From contig NZ_CP051774.1 of assembly GCF_012913485.1 (NCBI RefSeq), forward strand, positions 4,402,001-4,466,000: a DNA stretch of 64,000 nt, written 5' to 3'. Both the position numbers and the translations under genes were made by a program. Below the pieces are notes generated by a model. It ran no database searches and was not told the origin of the DNA. It saw nothing but the letters and a program-made list of their open reading frames with translations. This DNA is from Luteolibacter luteus (lineage in GTDB: Bacteria; Verrucomicrobiota; Verrucomicrobiia; Verrucomicrobiales; Akkermansiaceae). Each line of letters begins with the position of its first letter. The first letter of the stretch is position 1. Shown piece by piece: positions 54,994 through 61,354 of the stretch.

Positions 54994-55968
54994 GTGCCTG
55001 ATACCCAGATCGTCTTCCTCCTTTCCATGCCGCGCGCGGGCTCGACCTTGCTGCAGCGCTTGCTGATGGGCAGCGGGGTCTGCAAGTCGGTGGGGGAGCC
55101 GAGTTTCCTGCTGCGTTTCTTGGGCGAGGGCGATCCGATCCTGCGGGCAGCGACCTACTCGGAGGCGCTGGTGGAAACGGCGATCCAGGACCTGAGGAAG
55201 TCATGGAGCGGCTTCGACGCCGCCTACCGCAAGGGGGTCCACGATCTCTCGGTCCCGATCTACAATGGCCTGGCCGATGGCTTCCCCTATTTCATCGACA
55301 AGACCCCGCGCTACAGCCTGATTGCGGAGGAACTGGTCGAGCTGTTTCCGGAGGCCAAGTTCATCGTGCTCTGGCGTCACCCGCTGGCGGTGGCGAACTC
55401 GATGAGCACGACATTCCGCGATGGCTACTGGGAGCCTCATTCCTTCGAGCTGGATCTCTGCTATGGCATGGATCAGCTACGCTCGATTTGTGAGAAGCAT
55501 GCCTCACGGGTCCATCAGGTGAAGTATGAGGACTTGGCCGCCGATCCGGCCGGAGAGTTGGCGAAGCTGGGCGCTTACCTCGGCATTCCGAATCTGGCCG
55601 ATGTGGCAGACAAGGAGCTGAAGAAAGGGAATGACGGCCAGCTAGGTGATCCGACGGGGGTGAAGAAATACTCGAAGGTCTCGCCCGATAGCATCGCGGA
55701 GTGGGAGAAGGGCATCCGCAACTGGTACCGCGAGGCATGGGTGAAGAAATACTTCACCGGTGAGCGCGCGGAGTTCTTCCGTTCGATGGGTTATGACCTT
55801 CCGAAGAATATGAGGGAAGGAAAGGTGCCCTTTGGCCTGATCGATGGGATCAAGGACTGGCTGTATAGCTCACGCGTGATCAACCGGCGGGTGCTGCGGC
55901 CGCTGGGTTCGAAGCGGCGGATGAGGAAGGCCGCGGCAAAGCGCGGCTATCACGTGGTGTACCGGTGA
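54994..55968 (+). CDS. Sulfotransferase family protein 2
   Basis: 324 residues, GTG start. PAPS motifs: SMPRAGSTLLQRLL (from residue 11) and FIVLWRHPLAVANS. Close paralogue of the protein at 58365-59327 (shared GEPSFLLRFLGEG, AYRKGVHDL, DKTPRYSLI, LGDPTGVKKYSK, NWYREAW). The C-terminus is strongly basic, which may help contact an acidic glycan or membrane. Transcribed opposite to its SGNH neighbours and ending seven bases before the stop of the SGNH 3 gene. Confidence 0.87.
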   Translation: MPDTQIVFLLSMPRAGSTLLQRLLMGSGVCKSVGEPSFLLRFLGEGDPILRAATYSEALVETAIQDLRKSWSGFDAAYRKGVHDLSVPIYNGLADGFPYFIDKTPRYSLIAEELVELFPEAKFIVLWRHPLAVANSMSTTFRDGYWEPHSFELDLCYGMDQLRSICEKHASRVHQVKYEDLAADPAGELAKLGAYLGIPNLADVADKELKKGNDGQLGDPTGVKKYSKVSPDSIAEWEKGIRNWYREAWVKKYFTGERAEFFRSMGYDLPKNMREGKVPFGLIDGIKDWLYSSRVINRRVLRPLGSKRRMRKAAAKRGYHVVYR

Positions 55969-55975
55969 AGCAGGG

Positions 55976-57223
55976 CTACTTCTTCAGCCCGTCCGTGATC
56001 AGTTTTTCCTTCCAAGCCACGTCTTCCTTTCCTTCGTTCTGGAGGTAGGTCTGGTAGTCGGCCCTGAGTGTGGAGATCCGTGACTCCACATTCTCAGGAG
56101 TAAGCTTGTCGCCATACCCTTGAAGATCCGGATTCGCGATGGGCCAGCCCATCATGATCGAGAGCATGCCTTCTCCCACATCACCGGTGAAGTGTTCCAA
56201 GTCGCGCCAATGAAGGAGCGCGCTGGGTTCTCCTTCGATCGGGCGCACGCGTTCCCGATTGTAGGGATGGTAGGAGTAGAAGTCCCAGAGCTCTACCTGG
56301 CCTTCTCCAACCTGGTGCTGGTTTACGGCTTTCACCATCTCCGCCAGGGCGCGGCGTTCGACTTCGAAAGGAACCTCGGCTTTCCCGAGATCCGATGACT
56401 TCGCCTGAAGCAGAACGTGGTTCGGGTGCATGAAGAGCACCAAGCGCACACCTCGCTCGCGGCAATGCTTCATCAGGGCCTCAAGCTGCTTCGCTTTCTC
56501 CGGATGAACCTTCGTGCCATCCCGCGGTTTCGGAGGAACACGAGCGTCATCGACGAAGCGGTTCTTGATGAAATTCAGCTGTCCTTTCCCCGGTGCTGCG
56601 GCACCGCCGCCGCCGCCATGGCCAGGACGATCACGGAAGCCGCGGGAATTGTACTCTCCCGGGGTTTTCTTCCGCTGGAGCATGAGCGTCTCATAAGACG
56701 TCTCGAAGGTGGAGATGCCGAAGACGTAACGCAGCTCGCGATCCAAGGCCCCGGACGGATTGAGCGGGGAAGCCATGAAATCGACCATCGGGCGAGTATC
56801 GATCGACTTCGTGAGATCGCCGGGATCAATGCCGAAGACGAGAAGTCGGGCCTTTTCCTCGTGCTTCAGGAAATATTCCGCCATCGCGATGTTCTCGTAC
56901 AGGAAGGCCCCGGGCATCCCGAGATTCACCACCTTCTTGCCGCCCCAGCCCTTGGCGTCGGGATCGAGTGAACTGATCACGCGGGAAGAACCGAAGATGC
57001 CAACCTCCCAATCATCGTGGGAGCGGATCAGGCCGGCCTTTCCCGTGCGGGTGCTGGCGGAGATGTCGCGATAAGGATCGATGTCCTTGCTGGCCCATGG
57101 GGCACCGGTGACGCGGAAGGGGTCCACGCGGGTATTCACCGCGGCTGCGATCAGCGTGGCGAGGGCAGCAGTGGCCACCAGGACGGTCGCGTAGCGGCGC
57201 GTCTGACGGGTATTCGCCCTCAT
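55976..57223 (-). CDS. Membrane-anchored SGNH/AlgJ-like acetylation protein 3
   Basis: 415 residues. TM anchor about 12-30; block I FGSSRV (77-82); LLVFGIDPGDLTKS; block V DLEH before FTGDVGEGMLSIMMGWP. It has a Gly-rich insertion (RPGHGGGGGAAAPGKG, about residue 206) absent from the other two. The start overlaps the stop of the upstream glycosyltransferase gene by four bases (57220-57223), so glycan assembly and modification are translationally coupled here. Confidence 0.8.
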   Translation of the reverse strand: MRANTRQTRRYATVLVATAALATLIAAAVNTRVDPFRVTGAPWASKDIDPYRDISASTRTGKAGLIRSHDDWEVGIFGSSRVISSLDPDAKGWGGKKVVNLGMPGAFLYENIAMAEYFLKHEEKARLLVFGIDPGDLTKSIDTRPMVDFMASPLNPSGALDRELRYVFGISTFETSYETLMLQRKKTPGEYNSRGFRDRPGHGGGGGAAAPGKGQLNFIKNRFVDDARVPPKPRDGTKVHPEKAKQLEALMKHCRERGVRLVLFMHPNHVLLQAKSSDLGKAEVPFEVERRALAEMVKAVNQHQVGEGQVELWDFYSYHPYNRERVRPIEGEPSALLHWRDLEHFTGDVGEGMLSIMMGWPIANPDLQGYGDKLTPENVESRISTLRADYQTYLQNEGKEDVAWKEKLITDGLKK

Positions 57224-58212
57224 GACTTCGCGGCCTTCTTGATTCCGAGGATCCCGCGGATCCAGCGCTTGATGGCTTTCTTTCGGTAGCGCGAGGCATC
57301 ACCGAGCATCTTGTCCGCGTAGAGGCGGTTGATGGCGGGGGATTCCCTCCGTTCCGGCGGCTGCTTCAGCGGGAACTTCATGCTGCCGGTGCTGGCACAG
57401 GCGACATTGCAGGTAGGGTCCTTGGTGTGGGTGGCGTCCTCACCGAAACCGAGATTCGAAATGAGATTCACCGCCGGGGAAATGCAGAGCCCCCCGCGCC
57501 GCAACACGCAGTACTGCCACTGGTAGTCCCAGACATCGTGATGATGCTCGCCCAGCGTGGAGAGCACCCGCTCGCGATGGGCCTGCTGGCGGAAACGATC
57601 GAGGCCGGCGGTGGCGAAGACCTCCGGGCTGTCTTCCTGGATGCCGCTGACCTCGTAGTCGAAATGTTTCCAAGCGCGCGCCCACGATGCCCAGCCCCAT
57701 GCCTGGGCGTAGCGGGCGAAGCCGTAACTATATCCCTCGTAGATGGTTTCGGGATTTTCCGGGGCGAAGTTGTTGCCGTTGATGTGCATCACGTCCTCGT
57801 GGTCCGCGTGGCGGGCGAGCAGTTCGGCGCAGAAAGGGAAAAAGCTGGGATCCGGGAGGCAGTCGTCCTCCAGGATGATCCCGTGGTCTTCTTGGGAGAA
57901 AAACCAGGTGATGGCATTGCTGGGGCCGCGGCCGCAGCCTTGATTCACCCCGGAAAAGCGGGTGCGGACCTCGCAGGGCCAATCGACGGAGGCGGCGAGT
58001 TCCTTGCAGCGGCGGGTGAGCTCCACATCCCGCGGGTGGCCTTCCGGATCGCGGGCGCCATCGACGGCGATATACAGCCGGGTAGGGCGGGCAAGTCGCA
58101 CACGATCAAGGATCTGTATGGCAAGGTCGGGGCGATTGAACCAGATCAGCAGCACCGGCGGACAGGCCGGACTACCGGCGGGCGGGGCGGTGATCGGTGA
58201 TTCGGACGACAT
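57220..58212 (-). CDS. Glycosyltransferase, GT2-like fold
   Basis: 330 residues, soluble. N-terminal PPVLLIWFNRPDLAIQILDRV and RLYIAVDGARD, then VNQGCGRGPSNAITWFFSQED and the acidic metal/nucleotide-sugar motif IILEDDCLPDPSFFPF fit the GT-A fold group sometimes annotated as HlpA-like glycosyltransferases. A Trp-rich acceptor region (QAWGWASWARAWKHFDYEV) follows. It heads the two-gene unit with SGNH 3. It is the only glycosyltransferase in the island, so the backbone glycan must be built elsewhere. Confidence 0.85.
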   Translation of the reverse strand: MSSESPITAPPAGSPACPPVLLIWFNRPDLAIQILDRVRLARPTRLYIAVDGARDPEGHPRDVELTRRCKELAASVDWPCEVRTRFSGVNQGCGRGPSNAITWFFSQEDHGIILEDDCLPDPSFFPFCAELLARHADHEDVMHINGNNFAPENPETIYEGYSYGFARYAQAWGWASWARAWKHFDYEVSGIQEDSPEVFATAGLDRFRQQAHRERVLSTLGEHHHDVWDYQWQYCVLRRGGLCISPAVNLISNLGFGEDATHTKDPTCNVACASTGSMKFPLKQPPERRESPAINRLYADKMLGDASRYRKKAIKRWIRGILGIKKAAKS

Positions 58213-58364
58213 GCAGGAAGCGGGGTCGAAGGAATCCTCCGCGGGATACCGGGGCTGTGCAAGTCTCGGGGTGTTTCGCGATGGTCCGGCGGGAAAAGGG
58301 GCAGGGCGGGACGCGCTCTTGACCCCGCGGGACCAATTCCAAACAGTCCGGGGAGCCTGATCCC

Positions 58365-59327
58365 ATGACGCGCCCGGTATTCCTCCTATCCCTTCCGCGC
58401 GCGGGATCGACGCTGCTCCAGCGTCTGCTGCTGATGACGGGACGCTGTGCGACGCTGGGGGAGCCGAGCTTGCTCCTGCGCTTTCTCGGTGAAGGTCCGG
58501 CGATGTGCCGGAAGGCGACTTACTGGGAGTCCCTGATCGAGACCTCCACGGCGGACATCCGGAAAAAGTGGCCCGGCTTTGATGCCGAGTACCGCAAGGG
58601 CGTGCACGACCTGATGCAACGGGTCTATGAGGGCTTGGCGGATGGGAAGGAGTTCTTCGTCGACAAAACCCCGCGCTATTCGCTGATCCCGGACGAGATC
58701 TATGCGACCTTCCCGGATGCGAAGTTCGTCGTGCTGTGGCGGCATCCGGTGGCGGTGGCTTCGTCGATTTCCTCTACTTTCCGGAAGGGAAGCTGGTGTC
58801 CGGATGAATTCGGGATCGACCTTTACGAAGGGCAGCAGCGGCTCCAGCAGTTCTGCAAGCGGCATAAGGAAAACATCTATCAGATCCGGTATGAAGATCT
58901 GGTGACCGAGCCGGAGCAGGAGCTGGCGAAGCTGGGGGCTTTCCTGGGAATCGATGATCTCGCGGATGTACTCGGCCGGGAGCTGGTGACCAGCACCGGT
59001 GGTACGCTGGGTGATCCGACAGGGGTGAAGCGTTACACGAAGATTTCGCCTTCGGGACGCGACGGGTGGAAGAAGGAGATCTCTAACTGGTATCGGCGGG
59101 CTTGGGCGCGCGAGTATGTCTCGGGGGCGCGGGCTGTTGCGCTCAAGGAGCTGGGCTACGACTTGCCGGATGACGTGGCAAAGGGGCCTCTGGGATTGGG
59201 GCAGGGATTGATCGACTGGATCGCGGCGAGGCACCGGATTTCGCGGAGGCTGCGCCGGCCGACGTGGCTGCCGAGATTTGCGAGGAAGTTCCGGAAAGAG
59301 AACGGGTATGAGGTTTCGTTCCGTTAG
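58365..59327 (+). CDS. Sulfotransferase family protein 3
   Basis: 320 residues. PAPS motifs LPRAGSTLLQRLL (from residue 10) and FVVLWRHPVAVASS. Paralogue of the protein at 54994-55968, with the same GEPSLLLRFLGEG, KGVHDL, DKTPRYSLIPDE and LGDPTGVKRYTK blocks, and likewise a basic C-terminus. Its last four bases overlap the convergent stop of the ATP-grasp gene. The catalytic residues are intact; acceptor unknown, probably surface glycan given the neighbours. Confidence 0.87.
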   Translation: MTRPVFLLSLPRAGSTLLQRLLLMTGRCATLGEPSLLLRFLGEGPAMCRKATYWESLIETSTADIRKKWPGFDAEYRKGVHDLMQRVYEGLADGKEFFVDKTPRYSLIPDEIYATFPDAKFVVLWRHPVAVASSISSTFRKGSWCPDEFGIDLYEGQQRLQQFCKRHKENIYQIRYEDLVTEPEQELAKLGAFLGIDDLADVLGRELVTSTGGTLGDPTGVKRYTKISPSGRDGWKKEISNWYRRAWAREYVSGARAVALKELGYDLPDDVAKGPLGLGQGLIDWIAARHRISRRLRRPTWLPRFARKFRKENGYEVSFR

Positions 59328-60079
59328 GCTGCGATTCCTTTGAGCAGCTCGGCCCATCGGGTGAAAAGCAGCCTGGTGTAGGCCTCGGCACCAATCTGAT
59401 ACGCGCCGAGCGAATACCCGTCGTTGGCCTCGATCAACGCGGTCTCTCCTGTGTCGAGGACCCCAAAGTCGATCCCGTAGGCGGCCGGTGCTTCCCCGGA
59501 AGCCCGGTAGTCTCTCAGGGCTGCTTGTATTGTACCGAGGCAAGGCTTCGCGCTTTCGTCTCCGCTGTACAAGTTCAAGCCCGCAATCTCTTCTCCGATC
59601 ACATAGACCCGATATTCGGAAAGCCATCTCACGACTTCCGAGCACCATACCGGCTCCCTGCGGCTGACGTTCCCGATGAGGTAAAGATCATCGTGCTGCT
59701 CAAGCACGCGGCCGGTGAAGCATTTGATGCGACCCGACGGCTTCACGAAGGTGGGAGGGGCTTCTTGGCCCGAGATGCGGGTCTCGACTGTTCCTAGATC
59801 CGATTTCCAAGTACGACGTTTCAAGTAGGAGGTGAGAGCCGCCGGGTAGTCGTGGCATGCGGGGATCGGGATGTTCAATTGCCGCATGGCACCATGCATT
59901 GCGTCGGCGTCTCCACAGATGAAAGCGTGCGGGTCCAACGGCAGTTGTCTCCGATGGATGCGCTTGGCGGTGTAGATCTGCACGGGAATGTGGAGGCGTT
60001 CACATTCGCTGCGGACGAGCTTTTCCTCGTGCCTCAGGCGTCCGTTGCCGGGGTCCTCGAGATACGCGATTTCGAACAT
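59324..60079 (-). CDS. ATP-grasp domain protein
   Basis: 251 residues. The C-terminal half shows ATP-grasp features: PTFVKPSGRIKCFTGRV (Lys for ATP), a central SEYRVYVIGEEIAGLNLYSGD, GIDFGVLDTGETALIEANDG with the metal-binding Glu/Asn. It resembles the DUF4343 group of small ATP-grasp proteins whose substrates are unknown; they typically form an amide or peptide bond through an acyl phosphate. Third gene of a unit with the 140-residue protein and the lipase upstream. No obvious short precursor peptide is adjacent, so a peptide-modifying role is not shown. Confidence 0.75.
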   Translation of the reverse strand: MFEIAYLEDPGNGRLRHEEKLVRSECERLHIPVQIYTAKRIHRRQLPLDPHAFICGDADAMHGAMRQLNIPIPACHDYPAALTSYLKRRTWKSDLGTVETRISGQEAPPTFVKPSGRIKCFTGRVLEQHDDLYLIGNVSRREPVWCSEVVRWLSEYRVYVIGEEIAGLNLYSGDESAKPCLGTIQAALRDYRASGEAPAAYGIDFGVLDTGETALIEANDGYSLGAYQIGAEAYTRLLFTRWAELLKGIAA

Positions 60080-60119
60080 GCTCGGGTATCCGTCGTGCTT
60101 GTTTTCGGCGACAGGTTTT

Positions 60120-60542
60120 TCAATTGAATATCGTTCCAGGGTTCATCTCGGCAGGGGTATGCCACCGGATGCCTAGTTCCTCGAGTCGTTGTTGCACCGT
60201 CAGCCAAAGGACACCTCCCCTCTGGCTTTCGGGAAGTTCGGCGTCTTCCTTGCGTACCGTTTCCATGACCTCGCGGATCACAGGACCCAGTAGCGGGTCG
60301 AACTCGATGGGATCGACCAAAAACGCTCCCGATTTTTGTGAAGCAGAAGCCTCGAAGATTTTCTCGCGGAGCTCTTCGGGCAGGAAAGGCATCTTGTCAG
60401 GACGAGGAACCCTTTGCTCAAGGATCCGCTTGAGCAGTGCAGGGTCTGTCGTCCGTGCAAACTCGCAGGCTTCCAATACACTCATTCCCGTGGCTTGCCT
60501 CACGGCCATGGTGAGCTCTGCCGATGGGGGGTCTTTGGTCAT
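60120..60542 (-). CDS. Hypothetical protein (140 aa) in ATP-grasp operon
   Basis: From the ATG at 60542: a helical, acidic soluble protein (SVLEACEFARTTDPALLKRIL; PFLPEELREKIFEAS; LTVQQRLEELGIRWHTPAEM). The frame is open far upstream to 61484, but that part is the shadow of the lipase gene. Spacing is 20 bases after the lipase stop and 40 before the ATP-grasp start. No known family. Confidence 0.55.
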   Translation of the reverse strand: MTKDPPSAELTMAVRQATGMSVLEACEFARTTDPALLKRILEQRVPRPDKMPFLPEELREKIFEASASQKSGAFLVDPIEFDPLLGPVIREVMETVRKEDAELPESQRGGVLWLTVQQRLEELGIRWHTPAEMNPGTIFN

Positions 60543-60562
60543 TCGTGACGATCTTGGGCCGG

Positions 60563-61228
60563 CTACGAAGGTGTCTTCAGGCGGGAAAGGATGTCGCCCC
60601 TGACCTTCGGAGATGCGGTCATCATGGGATGCAGCGGGCAGGGGACGGAGATGTTTTCCGCGCGTGCCCAATCCGAACTGCAGGAAGGAATGATGATCAG
60701 ATCGGCTGGGGTGCGGTAGGAGACGATGGGCATTTTCCCCAAACGATTTTCCGTCGAGGCGAGGCGTGTGAGCCACGGGCTGTCGCAGCGCATCTGCCGG
60801 GCACCCTCGCCATAGCAGAGATGGGCCATCGCGGTGCCGTGGTGCGGGGTGGAAATCGTGAAAAACGCATCGCAGCGCTTTGCTCCGCCGAGCTCCTGGA
60901 GGTAGTAGCGGCTGACGAGCCCACCCATGCTGAAACCGACGAGGACGATGTGTTCCTTCGGGCCGAAACGGGTGTCGATCTCGTGCTTTAGTTGTTGGGC
61001 CAATACCTCGAGGCCCTCGCGGCCATCGGCCGGCTTCAAGGACGGCACCAGACACTCCACGCCGCGTGCTTCGAGGTCCCGGCGGAGGAAACCGAAGCTG
61101 CGCCACTCCGCCTGGAAGATGCCATGAACCATCACCACACGGGTGGTGGGGATCAAACCAGATGGCACTTCCCCCCGGGCATTGGCGAGGGAAGCGGCGG
61201 CGAGCAGCGTGAGAATCACCCGTTTCAT
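60563..61228 (-). CDS. Secreted alpha/beta-hydrolase, triacylglycerol-lipase-like
   Basis: 221 residues with a signal peptide (LTLLAAASLANARGE). Oxyanion segment VVMVHGIFQAEWRSF, nucleophile elbow LVGFSMGGLVSRYYL and FFTISTPHHGT are characteristic of LipA/EstA-type lipases and PGAP1-like hydrolases. The catalytic His is probably in CPLHPMMTAS near the C-terminus. Exported; the substrate may be a lipid or ester. First gene of a probable three-gene unit. Confidence 0.82.
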   Translation of the reverse strand: MKRVILTLLAAASLANARGEVPSGLIPTTRVVMVHGIFQAEWRSFGFLRRDLEARGVECLVPSLKPADGREGLEVLAQQLKHEIDTRFGPKEHIVLVGFSMGGLVSRYYLQELGGAKRCDAFFTISTPHHGTAMAHLCYGEGARQMRCDSPWLTRLASTENRLGKMPIVSYRTPADLIIIPSCSSDWARAENISVPCPLHPMMTASPKVRGDILSRLKTPS

Positions 61229-61289
61229 GGCAGCATATCCAACAGGAGATATGCCAGGTCCGCAAGTGACCCGTCGTGAGAAATGAGTG

Positions 61290-61324
61290 AAAAAATAGGG
61301 CCGCGGGATCTCTCCCGCGGCCCT
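61290..61324 (-). terminator. Intrinsic terminator of the large secreted protein gene
   Basis: On the minus strand a perfect 12-bp stem (61313-61324 with 61297-61308; AGGGCCGCGGGA) with a GAGA loop is followed by TATTTTTT. It lies 31 bases after the stop at 61355. Confidence 0.93.
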
Positions 61325-61354
61325 GCAAGCAGTTCAATTCGTCCCACCTGCCGC

